Shown: positions 8,408-18,150, numbered from the stretch's first letter. The stretch: DNA of 64,000 nt from Shewanella seohaensis (GCF_025449215.1 NZ_CP104900.1:2108001-2172000), one strand, 5' to 3'. The notes: a model not told the origin generated them from the sequence alone. A program made the numbers and translations.

Positions 8408-9907
8408 ATGACCACACAAGTTAAGCATTATATCGATGGCGAATTCACCACAGGCACTGGTACATCACAAATCGTGGTGACCAATCCCGCTAATAACGAG
8501 CCAATTGCCCTTATCAACAGCGCTACGGCCGATGAAGTGCACGCGGCCATTGCCAGTGCCAAGGCGGCTTTTAAGACGTGGAAAGAAGTGCCAGTGTCTG
8601 AGCGTGCCCGTGTCATGTTGCGCTACCAACACTTGTTAAAAGAACACCACGACGAACTAGCGACAATCCTTGCCAAAGAAACGGGCAAAACCTTTGAAGA
8701 TGCCAAGGGCGATGTGTGGCGCGGAATTGAAGTGGCAGAACATGCCTGCAACATTGCTTCATTATTGATGGGCGAAACCGTTGAGAACGTCGCGCGCTCT
8801 ATCGATACCTACAGCTACACTCAGCCTCTGGGTGTGTGTGCGGGCATCACGCCGTTTAACTTCCCTGCGATGATCCCGCTGTGGATGTTCCCACTTGCGA
8901 TTGCCTGCGGTAACACTTTTATCCTTAAGCCATCCGAGCAAGACCCAATGACGCCGCAGCGCTTAGTTGAGCTGTTTGTTGAAGCGGGCGCGCCAAAGGG
9001 CGTATTACAACTGGTGCATGGCGATAAAACGGCGGTCGATATCCTGCTGGCAGACCCTACGGTGAAAGCCATTTCCTTCGTCGGTTCTGTGGCTGTAGGT
9101 CAATACATCTACAAAACCGGTACCGATAACTTAAAACGCGTGCAAGCCTTTGCTGGGGCAAAAAACCACTGCGTGATCATGCCTGATGCGAATAAGCAGC
9201 AAGTGATCAACAACCTAGTTGGGGCATCGGTTGGCGCTGCGGGTCAACGCTGTATGGCGATTTCGGTCGCGGTATTTGTCGGCGCGGCTAAAGAGTGGAT
9301 CCCTGAGCTTAAAGAAGCCTTAGCTAAGGTTCGCCCAGGTTTATGGGACGATAAAGAAGCCGGTTACGGCCCGCTGATCAGCCCAGCCGCTAAAGCGCGC
9401 GTGCTCAAACTTATCGCCCAAGGTAAGGCAGAAGGGGCAGAGTGTTTACTCGATGGCAGCGACTTTAGCGTGGTAGGTTTCGAGTCAGGCAACTGGGTAG
9501 GGCCGACCATGTTCACTAAGGTCACGACCGATATGAGCATCTACAAAGAAGAAATCTTTGGCCCTGTGCTTTGCTGTATGGAGTCCGATTCATTAGAAGA
9601 TGCCATCGAACTGGTTAACGCCAGCCCTTACGGCAATGGTACCTCTATCTTTACCGCAAGCGGCGCCGCCGCCCGTAAATATCAACACGAAATCGAAGTT
9701 GGCCAAGTCGGTATTAACGTGCCTATCCCAGTGCCATTACCTTTCTTCTCGTTCACGGGTTGGAAGGGCAGCTTCTATGGCGACCAACACGCCTACGGTA
9801 AGCAAGCGGTACGTTTCTACACTGAAACTAAGACCATTACTTCCCGCTGGTTCGAGTCGGACATTGCCGTGGCCGCAGGTCCAAATATGAGCATTAACTT
9901 GCGCTAA
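8408..9907 (+). CDS. mmsA: CoA-acylating methylmalonate-semialdehyde dehydrogenase
   Basis: The 499-residue NAD-dependent enzyme converts methylmalonate semialdehyde to propionyl-CoA (and malonate semialdehyde to acetyl-CoA), the last step specific to valine degradation. Features are [14 protein letters not shown] near residue 150, the nucleotide-binding [10 protein letters not shown], and the catalytic Cys in [11 protein letters not shown] near residue 285. The [12 protein letters not shown] segment near the C-terminus is typical of MmsA rather than other aldehyde dehydrogenases. It lies 135 bases behind the thiolase and is followed by an acyl-CoA dehydrogenase and mmsB, which fits the pathway. 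Confidence 0.95.
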   Translation: MTTQVKHYIDGEFTTGTGTSQIVVTNPANNEPIALINSATADEVHAAIASAKAAFKTWKEVPVSERARVMLRYQHLLKEHHDELATILAKETGKTFEDAKGDVWRGIEVAEHACNIASLLMGETVENVARSIDTYSYTQPLGVCAGITPFNFPAMIPLWMFPLAIACGNTFILKPSEQDPMTPQRLVELFVEAGAPKGVLQLVHGDKTAVDILLADPTVKAISFVGSVAVGQYIYKTGTDNLKRVQAFAGAKNHCVIMPDANKQQVINNLVGASVGAAGQRCMAISVAVFVGAAKEWIPELKEALAKVRPGLWDDKEAGYGPLISPAAKARVLKLIAQGKAEGAECLLDGSDFSVVGFESGNWVGPTMFTKVTTDMSIYKEEIFGPVLCCMESDSLEDAIELVNASPYGNGTSIFTASGAAARKYQHEIEVGQVGINVPIPVPLPFFSFTGWKGSFYGDQHAYGKQAVRFYTETKTITSRWFESDIAVAAGPNMSINLR

Positions 9908-10071
9908 GCGGTTTTAAGAACAGTTTCAACGCATTGTGAAACGGCAGGTTTTTCAGTCTAAACGTGGCGCCAGTTAGTGCCCATTGATGATAAGCCTGCC
10001 GATAAATTCACTGTGTATTACGCAAAAGATATTGACGAAAAGAAATGGCCAAAGAGTCATAGGAGAGCCAA

Positions 10072-11229
10072 ATGGATTTTAATTTCAACGAAGACCAACG
10101 CCAATTTGCCGATCTGGCCCGCCAGTTCGCGGCGGATGAACTCGCCCCCTTTGCCGCCAAATGGGACGAAGAACATCATTTCCCTAAGGATGTGATCCAA
10201 AAAGCCGGTGAGCTGGGTTTCTGCTCCCTCTATTCCCCCGAGTCGGAAGGCGGTATGGGTCTGTCGCGTTTAGATGCCTCGATTATTTTCGAAGAGCTAT
10301 CGAAAGGCTGTACTGCCACAACGGCTATGCTGACCATTCACAATATGGCCACTTGGATGGTTACCACTTGGGGCACAGAGACGCTGCGTCAAGCTTGGTC
10401 AGAGCCTTTGACCACAGGCCAAATGCTGGCGTCTTACTGCTTAACTGAACCCGGTGCGGGCTCGGATGCGGCATCACTGCAAACCAAAGCGGTGCGTGAG
10501 GGTGATGAATACGTGGTCTCTGGCTCTAAGATGTTTATCTCGGGTGCAGGTTCAACTGAATTGCTGGTGGTGATGTGCCGCACTGGGCAAGCGGGGCCAA
10601 AGGGGATTTCGGCGATTGCCATTCCTGCCGACAGTGAAGGCATTATCTATGGCAAGGCCGAAGATAAGATGGGCTGGAACGCGCAGCCGACGCGCTTAGT
10701 TACCTTCGATAATGTGCGTGTGCCGGTTGCAAACCTACTCGGTGAAGAAGGCCAAGGCTTTACCTTTGCGATGAAAGGCTTAGACGGTGGCCGTATCAAT
10801 ATCGCTACTTGCTCTGTCGGTACGGCGCAGGCGGCTTTAGAGCGTGCAACTCAGTACATGAATGAGCGTCAGCAATTTGGTAAACCGCTGGCAGCCTTCC
10901 AAGCATTGCAATTTAAGCTTGCCGATATGGCGACCGAATTAGTGGCTGCGCGTCAAATGGTGCGTCTGGCCGCCTTTAAACTCGACAGTGGCGACCCAGA
11001 AGCTACCGCCTATTGCGCGATGGCGAAGCGTTTTGCCACCGATGTGGGTTTCCAAGTTTGTGATGCCGCGCTGCAAATTCATGGCGGATATGGCTATATC
11101 AGGGAGTACCCCTTAGAGCGTCACTTCCGTGATGTTCGCGTACACCAGATTTTAGAGGGCACTAACGAGATTATGCGCCTCATTATCGCCCGTCGTTTAC
11201 TCGACGAAAATGCCGGACAAATCCTCTAA
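10072..11229 (+). CDS. Acyl-CoA dehydrogenase, probably isobutyryl-CoA/2-methylacyl-CoA specific
   Basis: The 385-residue FAD enzyme has the family landmarks YCLTEPGAGSDAAS (FAD/substrate loop), KMFISGAGS, GGRINIATCSVG, NERQQFGKPLAAFQALQFKLADM and the C-terminal QIHGGYGYIREYPLERHFRDVRV followed by LEGTNEIMR. Catalytic base in such enzymes is a Glu in or near this last segment. Operon context with mmsA, a crotonase, a 3-hydroxyisobutyryl-CoA hydrolase and mmsB suggests isobutyryl-CoA oxidation in valine breakdown. ATG 10072 follows AGGAG. The SO equivalent is annotated acdH/ivdC. Confidence 0.92.
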   Translation: MDFNFNEDQRQFADLARQFAADELAPFAAKWDEEHHFPKDVIQKAGELGFCSLYSPESEGGMGLSRLDASIIFEELSKGCTATTAMLTIHNMATWMVTTWGTETLRQAWSEPLTTGQMLASYCLTEPGAGSDAASLQTKAVREGDEYVVSGSKMFISGAGSTELLVVMCRTGQAGPKGISAIAIPADSEGIIYGKAEDKMGWNAQPTRLVTFDNVRVPVANLLGEEGQGFTFAMKGLDGGRINIATCSVGTAQAALERATQYMNERQQFGKPLAAFQALQFKLADMATELVAARQMVRLAAFKLDSGDPEATAYCAMAKRFATDVGFQVCDAALQIHGGYGYIREYPLERHFRDVRVHQILEGTNEIMRLIIARRLLDENAGQIL

Positions 11230-11293
11230 GCTGCCCAGATGGGACTGTAGGATTTGGCGATAACCGATTGGAAATATAAGGGAGCCGAAACAG

Positions 11294-12067
11294 ATGGAAT
11301 ATTTAGTTGAGCGTATCGAAGGCCACACGGCGATTCTGACGATGAATAATCCGCCGGCCAACACTTGGACCGCCCAGAGTTTGCAGGCGCTCAAGGCCAA
11401 AGTGCTGGAGCTTAATGCCAACAAGGACATTTACGCGCTGGTGTTAACTGGCGAGGGCAACAAGTTTTCTCTCGCGGGTGCCGATTTAAAACTGTTTAGC
11501 GATGGTGATAAGGGCAATGCGGCGAGCATGGCAAAACACTTTGGCGAAGCATTTGAAACCTTAAGCCAGTTCCGCGGCGTGTCGATTGCCGCCATTAACG
11601 GTTATGCCATGGGCGGCGGCTTAGAAGTCGCGCTGGCCTGTGATATTCGTATCGCCGAAACCCAAGCCGTGATGGCGCTGCCTGAGGCCACTGTTGGCCT
11701 GTTGCCCTGTGCAGGCGGTACCCAAAACCTGACCGCTTTAGTGGGCGAAGGTTGGGCGAAACGGATGATCCTCTGCGGTGAGCGGGTGAATGCCACCCAA
11801 GCGCTGAATTTGCGTTTAGTCGAGGAAGTGGTTGAAACGGGTGAAGCCTTAAATGCGGCGATTGCACTGGCCGCCAAAGTGGCGAATCAGAGCCCAAGCA
11901 GCGTAACTGCCTGTAAGACACTTATCCAAGCTGGGCGTCAAATGCCGCGCAGCCAAGCCTTACCGATAGAGCGTGAACTGTTTGTCGGATTGTTCGATAC
12001 TGAAGATCAGACCGAAGGCGTGAACGCGTTTTTGGAAAAACGTAAAGCTGATTGGAAGAACCGCTAA
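11294..12067 (+). CDS. Enoyl-CoA hydratase (crotonase family)
   Basis: A 257-residue crotonase-fold protein. The oxyanion-hole segments are KFSLAGADLKLF (residues 55-66) and INGYAMGGGLEVALACD (residues 99-115); Glu residues in LPEATVGLLPCAGGTQ (around 135) correspond to the catalytic acids of hydratases. It probably hydrates methacrylyl-CoA or tiglyl-CoA made by the dehydrogenase upstream. Its stop codon overlaps the start of the next gene (TAATGA at 12065-12070), showing tight coupling. Confidence 0.9.
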   Translation: MEYLVERIEGHTAILTMNNPPANTWTAQSLQALKAKVLELNANKDIYALVLTGEGNKFSLAGADLKLFSDGDKGNAASMAKHFGEAFETLSQFRGVSIAAINGYAMGGGLEVALACDIRIAETQAVMALPEATVGLLPCAGGTQNLTALVGEGWAKRMILCGERVNATQALNLRLVEEVVETGEALNAAIALAAKVANQSPSSVTACKTLIQAGRQMPRSQALPIERELFVGLFDTEDQTEGVNAFLEKRKADWKNR

Positions 12068-13215
12068 TGACACATTTAGTAGATAAGGCTGCACACACGT
12101 CCACCACACAAAATGTGGTTTTTCAAACCTTAGCCACCGCCTCAGGTAAATTAGTTGGGGTGGTGACGCTCAATGTTGAAAAAGCCCTCAACGCCTTGGA
12201 TCTCGATATGGTTCGGGCCATGACGGTGCAGCTCAATTTGTGGAAAAAGATCCGTTAATCGCCTGTGTGGTACTCGATGGCAGCGGAGAAAAGGCGTTCT
12301 GTGCGGGTGGCGATGTGCGCGCGTTATACCACGCGTCTGTTGCTGCTAAGGGACAAGTGACTGAGGTCGCTAAAGTATTCTTCGAAGAAGAATATCGTCT
12401 CGATTATCTACTGCATACCTATGGCAAACCTGTGCTGGTATGGGGTGATGGCATAGTGATGGGCGGCGGTCTCGGCCTGATGGCGGGCGCAAGTCATAGA
12501 GTCGTGACTGAAACCTCCCGTATCGCCATGCCCGAAGTCACCATTGGGCTTTATCCCGATGTGGGCGGCAGCTATTTCCTCAACCGTATGCCGGGCAAAA
12601 TGGGGCTGTTTTTAGGGCTAACGGCCTATCAAATGAACGCCGCCGATGCCTGTTACGTTGGCCTTGCCGATCATTATCTGAATCGTGACGATAAAGAGCT
12701 GATGTTCGATGCCATGGCGACCCTCGATTGGAGCGATACGCCAGCGCTGAACCATCAAAGACTCGACTCGATGATCAACGAACTGTCTAACCAAGTGGAC
12801 ATCCCTAAGGGTGATAGTTTACTGGCCGAGAGCCAAGAGATGATCGACCGACTGATGGCGGGCAGCTTGACGGATATCGTCAGCCGTATGTCAACCTTAA
12901 GCACCGAAGAAGCTTGGTTAAATAAAGCCTGTGCGACCATGTTGGCGGGCAGTCCTATCAGTTGGCATTTGGCGTATATCCAAACGCAACTCGGCACCAA
13001 ACTCAGCCTAGCACAATGTTTTAAATGGGAATTAACCGTCAGTGTTAACACCTGCGCTAAGGGCGATTTCAGAAGGCGTACGGGCACTGCTGATCGATAA
13101 AGACAGACAGCCCAAATGGCAATTTGCCGATGTGCAATCCGTGCCAAACAGCGTTATCGAGGACATTTTGATCTCACCTTGGGGAGAAGAACATCCCTTA
13201 AGCCAATTAAGCTAA
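12067..13215 (+). CDS. 3-hydroxyisobutyryl-CoA hydrolase-type crotonase, with two frameshifts
   Basis: About 383 residues when repaired. The conserved blocks are KALNALDLDMV, AFCAGGDVRALY, GIVMGGGLGLMAGA, AMPEVTIGLYPDVGGSYFLNR, the signature of HIBYL-CoA hydrolases, which release 3-hydroxyisobutyrate for MmsB. Two breaks exist. The first is at the A-run 12244-12248, where one more A would restore WKKDPLIACV. The second is near 13070-13073, where the frame changes by a net loss of two bases (or gain of one); the resumed frame reads EGVRALLIDKDRQPKWQ and ends at 13215. The second site is not a homopolymer. Whether either break is real cannot be decided here. Confidence 0.82.
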
Positions 13216-13223
13216 GCCAATCG

Positions 13224-13259
13224 ATGGCAGGCAGAGCGAGCGCTTTGCCTGCCATTTTT
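13224..13259 (+). terminator. Hairpin with T-run inside the catabolic operon
   Basis: ATGGCAGGCA and its exact complement TGCCTGCCAT are separated by 12 bases and followed by five T. It sits between the hydrolase gene and mmsB, so it would either attenuate the distal genes or mark a processing point. Confidence 0.65.
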
Positions 13260-13315
13260 GTCTGGAATAACAACTATCTGGAATAATAAAGACACCAGAA
13301 CACAGGAGTGATGGC

Positions 13316-14218
13316 ATGAGTACAGTAGCATTTATCGGTTTAGGTAATATGGGCGGCCCAATGGCGGCCAATCTATTAAAAGCGGGCATGACGGTACGTG
13401 TCTTCGACTTAGTGCCAGCCGCCATGCAAGCCTTGGCCGACCAAGGCGCTTTAGTGTCGAGCACGGCATGCGGCGCAGCGGCGGGAGCCAATGTGGTGAT
13501 CACTATGCTGCCTGCGGGTAAGCATGTTCGAAACTTGTACTTAGGCAATGGTAGCGAGAAGGGGCTACTCGACGTAGTCGCTGGCGATACCCTGTTGATT
13601 GATTGCTCGACCATTGATGCCCAAAGCGCCCAATTGGTGGCGGCCGAAGCGGCTAAGAGTGGTATCGAATTTATCGATGCGCCAGTATCGGGTGGTACGG
13701 CGGGCGCGGCGGCAGGCACCTTGACCTTTATCTGTGGAGGCTCGGACATCGCCTTCGAACGTGCGCAACCTGTACTTAACGCTATGGGCAAGAATATCTT
13801 CCATGCGGGCGGCGCTGGTGCGGGTCAGGTTGCTAAAATCTGCAACAACATGCTGTTATCTGTGTTGATGGTCGGCACTTCTGAGGCGCTACAAATGGGG
13901 ATTGACCATGGTCTCGACCCTAAAGTGCTGTCGGACATTATGAAGGTCAGCAGCGGCGGTAACTGGACCTTAGAGAAGTACAATCCTTGCCCGGGCGTAA
14001 TGGAGAATGTGCCTTCTTCTAAGGGCTATCAGGGCGGCTTTATGGTAGATTTGATGGTTAAAGATCTCGGCCTCTCTCAAGAAGCGGCATTATTGAGCAA
14101 TTCGAGTACACCCATGGGCTCACTCGCGCGCAGCTTGTATGTGAATCATGCAAGACAAGGCAATGGTCGCCGAGACTTCTCCAGTATTTTTGAACAATTT
14201 GCACCACTTAAAAAATAG
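13316..14218 (+). CDS. mmsB: 3-hydroxyisobutyrate dehydrogenase
   Basis: The 300-residue NAD-dependent enzyme oxidises 3-hydroxyisobutyrate to methylmalonate semialdehyde, the substrate of MmsA. The N-terminal Rossmann loop is FIGLGNMGGPMAANL; the substrate loop is DAPVSGGTAGAAAGTLTF (near residue 120); the catalytic Lys lies in GAGQVAKICNNM (near 170). SSGGNWTLEKYNPCPGVM and the RDFSSIF end are also typical. It begins at ATG 13316 after CACAGGAG and is followed 19 bases later by the SDR gene. Confidence 0.95.
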   Translation: MSTVAFIGLGNMGGPMAANLLKAGMTVRVFDLVPAAMQALADQGALVSSTACGAAAGANVVITMLPAGKHVRNLYLGNGSEKGLLDVVAGDTLLIDCSTIDAQSAQLVAAEAAKSGIEFIDAPVSGGTAGAAAGTLTFICGGSDIAFERAQPVLNAMGKNIFHAGGAGAGQVAKICNNMLLSVLMVGTSEALQMGIDHGLDPKVLSDIMKVSSGGNWTLEKYNPCPGVMENVPSSKGYQGGFMVDLMVKDLGLSQEAALLSNSSTPMGSLARSLYVNHARQGNGRRDFSSIFEQFAPLKK

Positions 14219-14237
14219 ATAAACAAGGGATAACCAG

Positions 14238-14996
14238 ATGGATTTAAAAGATAAGGTTGTCGTCATCACTGGCGGCGCGGGTGGTTTAGGCTTAGCAATG
14301 GCGCACAATTTTGCGCAGGCGGGCGCTAAGTTGGCGCTGATCGATGTTGATCAAGAAAAACTCGAGCGCGCCTGTGCCGATTTAGGCTCAGCCACCGAAG
14401 TCCAAGGTTATGCGTTAGATATTACCGACGAAGAAGATGTGGTCGCAGGTTTTGCTTACATATTGGAAGATTTCGGCAAAATCAACGTATTAGTGAATAA
14501 CGCCGGCATCCTGCGCGATGGCATGTTAGTTAAAGCTAAAGACGGCAAAGTGACTGACCGTATGTCATTCGACCAATTCCAATCGGTGATCAATGTTAAC
14601 CTTACTGGCACCTTCCTCTGTGGCCGTGAGGCGGCTGCGGCGATGATCGAATCGGGTCAAGCTGGGGTGATTGTCAACATTTCTAGCCTCGCCAAAGCGG
14701 GTAACGTAGGCCAATCTAACTACGCGGCCTCTAAAGCGGGTGTGGCGGCCATGTCTGTGGGCTGGGCAAAAGAGTTAGCCCGTTACAATATTCGTAGCGC
14801 AGCGGTAGCCCCTGGGGTGATTGCCACTGAAATGACCGCGGCGATGAAGCCAGAAGCGCTTGAGCGATTAGAGAAGCTTGTGCCCGTTGGCCGTTTAGGC
14901 CAAGCGGAGGAGATAGCCTCTACCGTACGCTTTATCATTGAAAACGATTATGTAAATGGTCGTGTCTTTGAAGTGGATGGCGGTATCCGTCTGTAA
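14238..14996 (+). CDS. SDR family 3-hydroxyacyl-CoA dehydrogenase
   Basis: A 252-residue SDR with the TGGAGGLG nucleotide loop (residues 11-18), NNAG, catalytic Ser in NISSLAKAGN and YxxxK in SNYAASKAG. Length and sequence resemble the HSD10-like 3-hydroxy-2-methylbutyryl-CoA dehydrogenase named ivdG in Shewanella, which would act before the thiolase in isoleucine breakdown. FabG-like acyl-ACP reductase is the alternative, but operon position favours catabolism. Last gene of the operon; a strong terminator follows. Confidence 0.85.
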   Translation: MDLKDKVVVITGGAGGLGLAMAHNFAQAGAKLALIDVDQEKLERACADLGSATEVQGYALDITDEEDVVAGFAYILEDFGKINVLVNNAGILRDGMLVKAKDGKVTDRMSFDQFQSVINVNLTGTFLCGREAAAAMIESGQAGVIVNISSLAKAGNVGQSNYAASKAGVAAMSVGWAKELARYNIRSAAVAPGVIATEMTAAMKPEALERLEKLVPVGRLGQAEEIASTVRFIIENDYVNGRVFEVDGGIRL

Positions 14997-15020
14997 TATG
15001 CTATCTTATTGATATTAAAC

Positions 15021-15046
15021 AAAACCGAGCATTTGCTCGGTTTTTT
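15021..15046 (+). terminator. Terminator of the branched-chain catabolism operon
   Basis: AAAACCGAGCA and TGCTCGGTTTT form a near-perfect stem over a TT loop, followed by TTTTTTATT, 25 bases after the last gene. Confidence 0.9.
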
Positions 15047-15203
15047 ATTGGGTAAAGATTTGTGTGTGGCAGACGATTTTCGCGCCGCACAACGGTGGAT
15101 CGGAGTTGACATTTACTGGCTATCCTTCAACAATCGCACTCCACTTTTTTTACATAACTTTACAAATAGGGTTGACATTATAGTGATGGAGTTGATTATC
15201 TGA

Positions 15204-15446
15204 ATGTCATGGCAGGATAAGGCCCTTTGGCTTGAAAAAATCACTAAGCGGATGATGCTGATAGTCGGTGTCTTGGGTGTGATAGTGATCTACGGCGGCT
15301 TCTTCTTTCTTCTTTTCACAGGTCGTTCGGTCGCGGTGATCCCGTGGTTTTTTCTGCTGTCACCTTGGATTTGTATTTACTTTGGTCTCACGCAAGTGCA
15401 GCAGGCCAATGTCATCAAGTGGTTTATCAGAAAAGTTAAAAAATAA
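15204..15446 (+). CDS. Small membrane protein of unknown function
   Basis: An 80-residue protein with two predicted membrane helices (MMLIVGVLGVIVIYGGFFFL and the stretch VIPWFFLLSPWICIYFG) and a basic C-terminal tail ending KWFIRKVKK. Not recognised as a named family. It is preceded by AT-rich sequence containing two TTGACA hexamers (15109 and 15173 regions) that could serve as promoter -35 elements. It lies just before the S9 peptidase gene on the same strand. Confidence 0.6.
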   Translation: MSWQDKALWLEKITKRMMLIVGVLGVIVIYGGFFFLLFTGRSVAVIPWFFLLSPWICIYFGLTQVQQANVIKWFIRKVKK

Positions 15447-15503
15447 GCCCAAAAGGGCTGTAGCATATTTCGGTTTGTTCAGTTGGCAAACTTGGGGAAT
15501 ACA

Positions 15504-17537
15504 ATGGGGTTAGGACGCTATTTACCATATCTGCTGAGTGCAGTTTTGCTGCTGGGCGGGTGTGAGCGTACGGATACACAGGATTTACCCGCCAAGGAAA
15601 ATGGCGATATTAAAGTTGCACCCTATGGCAGTTGGCAATCGCCCTTGTCTGCGGCCTCGGTGTTTGAGCAGGCCGATGATATTGCAGAGCTGCAAAGCGT
15701 GGGCGACGCGATTTATTTTGCCGAATCCAGCGGCAGCGCACAGGGCAAAGTTGGCATTAAACGCCTCGATGACCTTGGCAAAGTGACCGAAGTGGTTCCC
15801 CCTGATTTTAATGTCAGATCTACCGTGCATGAGTATGGCGGCGCGGCATTCTTAGGCATAGGCCAGAGCTTGTTTGCCACTAAATTGCAGGATCAGCTGT
15901 TTTATCGTTTCGCCCCGAATCAACCGCCATTGCCATTAACCCCCAATGGCACCCGCCATGCCGATTGCGTGGCGTACCCTAAGGGCTCGCGGATTATTTG
16001 TGTGCGTGAAGATCACCGTCAGGGCGGCGAACCTAAAGCCAGCCTAGTGACCATCAATCTTAACTTTGCCGGTGAAGGCGATACCTTTGTCACTGGCCAT
16101 GACTTTATTTCTTCCCCCACGATTTCCCCCGACAACACGCAATTGGCGTGGATTACTTGGGAACATCCCTATATGCCTTGGGATAACAGCGTGCTCTGGC
16201 TTGGGGATCTTGACCGTAAAGGCCAGTTAAAAAATATTCGTAAGGTGAATACGCCCAAGGATTCTTCGGTGACTCAGCCCTTATTTGGCCCCGATGGTAA
16301 CTTATATGTGGTGTCCGATCTCAGTAACTGGTGGAACATTTACCGCGTGACGCCACAACAAACTTTAGCGCCAGTGCTGAGTAAAAATGCCGAGTTTGCA
16401 GTGCCCGATTGGCGTTTAGGCAATCATAACTACGCCTTCGAAAATGCCTCGACCTTGATTGCCAGCTATGTCGAAGGCAATCGAGCGGCATTGCTGCGAA
16501 TGCACTTAGATTCGGGATTAACTGAATCCCTTGCCGTTGATTTTGCTGAGATTACTCAGGTGGTGAAGGGCGAAGATGGGGTTTATTTTGTCGGCGCTAA
16601 GGCGACGCCAGAGAAGGGCATATATCGAGTTGTCGGCCGTGGCACAGAGTTAGTCTATGCCCCTGCGCTGCCGAATCTTGACCCTAATTATGTGTCGCGG
16701 GCGAAAAATATTGCCTTCGCGACGGGTAAAAATCAGCAGGCCTATGGTTATTTTTATGGTCCGGTGAATCCCAATTACATTGCGCCCCATGATACAAGGC
16801 CGCCGCTTATCGTGATGTTACATGGCGGGCCGACGGCGCGCGCATCACTTGCCTATCGCAGTGAGATCCAATTCTGGACCAGCCGCGGCTTTGCCGTGTT
16901 GGATTTAAACTTCCGTGGCAGCAGTGGCTTTGGCCGCGCCTATCGTCAGAGCCTGTATGGCAAATGGGGTGAAAGCGATGTGGAAGATGCGGTCAATGCG
17001 GCCAAGTATTTAGTGGCTAAGGGCTGGGTCGATGCAAATAAGTTGGCGATTCGCGGGATCAGCGCTGGTGGCTTAACCGTCATGTCTTCATTGGCGTTTT
17101 ATGATGTGTTTCAAGCGGGTGTGAGCTACGAGGGCATCAGCGATTTTGAGAAGCTCGCTAAGGGCACACATAAGTTTGAATCTGGCTATTTAGATCAGCT
17201 TATCGGCCCCTATCCCGAGAATAAGCAACGCTATCGTGAGTTATCGCCACTCAATCACTTAGATGGCTTGAACGAACCCTTGCTGATTTTCCAAGGCTTG
17301 AGAAACAAGATTGTACCGACGGCGCAGTCGCGACAAATTTATGAGGCACTGAAAGCTAAAGGCGTGCCGACGGCCTATATCGACTATGGTGATGATTCCG
17401 ATGAGGGGCGAACGCCTGAGCATAAAGCCGCAGGCTTAGAAACCGAGTTAGCCTTTTATGGCCAAGTATTTCACTTTACCCCTGCGGGTAAGTTGCCAGC
17501 CTTGCAGCTGGATAATGTGGCCGCGCTAAAGTACTAA
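15504..17537 (+). CDS. S9 family prolyl oligopeptidase-like lipoprotein
   Basis: About 677 residues from ATG 15504, chosen because GGGGA precedes it; a TTG at 15483 would extend it by seven residues. The signal peptide ends in the lipobox LLLGGC, so the enzyme is probably anchored in the envelope. The N-terminal half is a repeat-rich beta-propeller-type region; the C-terminal half is an alpha/beta hydrolase with VMLHGGPTARAS, nucleophile Ser in RGISAGGLTVMSS, NKIVPTAQS near the acid residue and a C-terminal His in TPEHKAAG. It likely cleaves short peptides. Specificity is unknown. Confidence 0.88.
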   Translation: MGLGRYLPYLLSAVLLLGGCERTDTQDLPAKENGDIKVAPYGSWQSPLSAASVFEQADDIAELQSVGDAIYFAESSGSAQGKVGIKRLDDLGKVTEVVPPDFNVRSTVHEYGGAAFLGIGQSLFATKLQDQLFYRFAPNQPPLPLTPNGTRHADCVAYPKGSRIICVREDHRQGGEPKASLVTINLNFAGEGDTFVTGHDFISSPTISPDNTQLAWITWEHPYMPWDNSVLWLGDLDRKGQLKNIRKVNTPKDSSVTQPLFGPDGNLYVVSDLSNWWNIYRVTPQQTLAPVLSKNAEFAVPDWRLGNHNYAFENASTLIASYVEGNRAALLRMHLDSGLTESLAVDFAEITQVVKGEDGVYFVGAKATPEKGIYRVVGRGTELVYAPALPNLDPNYVSRAKNIAFATGKNQQAYGYFYGPVNPNYIAPHDTRPPLIVMLHGGPTARASLAYRSEIQFWTSRGFAVLDLNFRGSSGFGRAYRQSLYGKWGESDVEDAVNAAKYLVAKGWVDANKLAIRGISAGGLTVMSSLAFYDVFQAGVSYEGISDFEKLAKGTHKFESGYLDQLIGPYPENKQRYRELSPLNHLDGLNEPLLIFQGLRNKIVPTAQSRQIYEALKAKGVPTAYIDYGDDSDEGRTPEHKAAGLETELAFYGQVFHFTPAGKLPALQLDNVAALKY

Positions 17538-17597
17538 AGCTAACGCACTAAAACAAAAGCACTCACGCCTTGGCGCTTAAGCCTTAGCGACAACCCC

Positions 17598-17631
17598 ATA
17601 AAAAAGCCTGCATCCAAGCAGGCTTTTTTAT
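17598..17631. terminator. Bidirectional terminator between the S9 peptidase and cueR
   Basis: AAAAAAGCCTGC / GCAGGCTTTTTT with a six-base loop, flanked by A and T tails, lies between the two convergent genes. Confidence 0.92.
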
Positions 17632-17659
17632 GGCTGGGTTAATGCAGATGATTAAGCAT

Positions 17660-18049
17660 TTAGTGCTGGTGGTTAAGGCTATCAATAATCGCGCAGTGGG
17701 GCTGGTCGCCACCTTGGCACTCGCTGACCATTTGCTGTAACTGGCTTCGAAGATTCTGCAATTTACCAATTTGCTCCTCAACATAGGCCAAATGGTTGCG
17801 GGTGAGTTGCTTCACCTCTTCGGCATTGCGGCTGTCGTTATTGCGAAGGCCAAGCAGGAGTTTGCAATCCTCGAGACTAAAACCTAAGTCGCGGCACTGG
17901 TGGACAAATTTCAACGATTCGATATCCCGATGGCGATACACCCTGTATCCCGCCTCGTTACGCTCACCGCAGACAAGGCCGATATCGTGGTAATAGCGTA
18001 TGCTTTTGACGCTTAACCCTGTGTGCTTCGCGACTTCACCAATTTTCAT
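17660..18049 (-). CDS. cueR: Copper-responsive MerR-family regulator
   Basis: The 129-residue protein has the MerR winged helix (MKIGEVAKHTGLSVKSIRYY, then GYRVY), a dimerisation coiled coil and a C-terminal metal loop in which two Cys are separated by seven residues (CQGGDQPHC). This Cys-X7-Cys spacing is diagnostic of CueR/HmrR sensors for monovalent Cu/Ag/Au. It is transcribed away from copA, and a matching operator with a 19-bp promoter spacer lies between them, so it is expected to activate copA when copper rises. Confidence 0.93.
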   Translation of the reverse strand: MKIGEVAKHTGLSVKSIRYYHDIGLVCGERNEAGYRVYRHRDIESLKFVHQCRDLGFSLEDCKLLLGLRNNDSRNAEEVKQLTRNHLAYVEEQIGKLQNLRSQLQQMVSECQGGDQPHCAIIDSLNHQH

Positions 18050-18118
18050 ACTGACCTCGGTTCTTATCTGTTCTAAAGACTCGTGCAGACAAGTGTGATA
18101 CTTGCCACAAAAACACCC

Positions 18119-18149
18119 TTGACTCTCCCGTGATGGGAGACTTTATCTT
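18119..18149 (+). promoter_or_regulatory. CueR-type copA promoter with 19-bp spacer
   Basis: A -35 element TTGACT (18119-18124) and a -10-like TATCTT (18144-18149) are separated by 19 bases holding the dyad CTCCC-GTGAT-GGGAG. The overlong spacer with a central dyad is the classic architecture activated by MerR-family proteins through DNA untwisting. It reads toward copA. The -10 box directly abuts the terminal repeat of the palindromic element that fills the leader. Confidence 0.85.
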
Positions 18150-18150
18150 A

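Noticed and set aside
9977..10195. Small frame (MPIDDKPADKFTVYYAKD...) ending inside the acyl-CoA dehydrogenase
   Set aside because: Its first 35 codons look protein-like, but it lacks a strong ribosome site and overlaps the dehydrogenase by over 100 bases; not enough support.
13207..13791. Long open frame on the minus strand opposite mmsB (194 codons)
   Set aside because: It is the complement of a well conserved gene in a GC-rich stretch; no family resemblance and no ribosome site.
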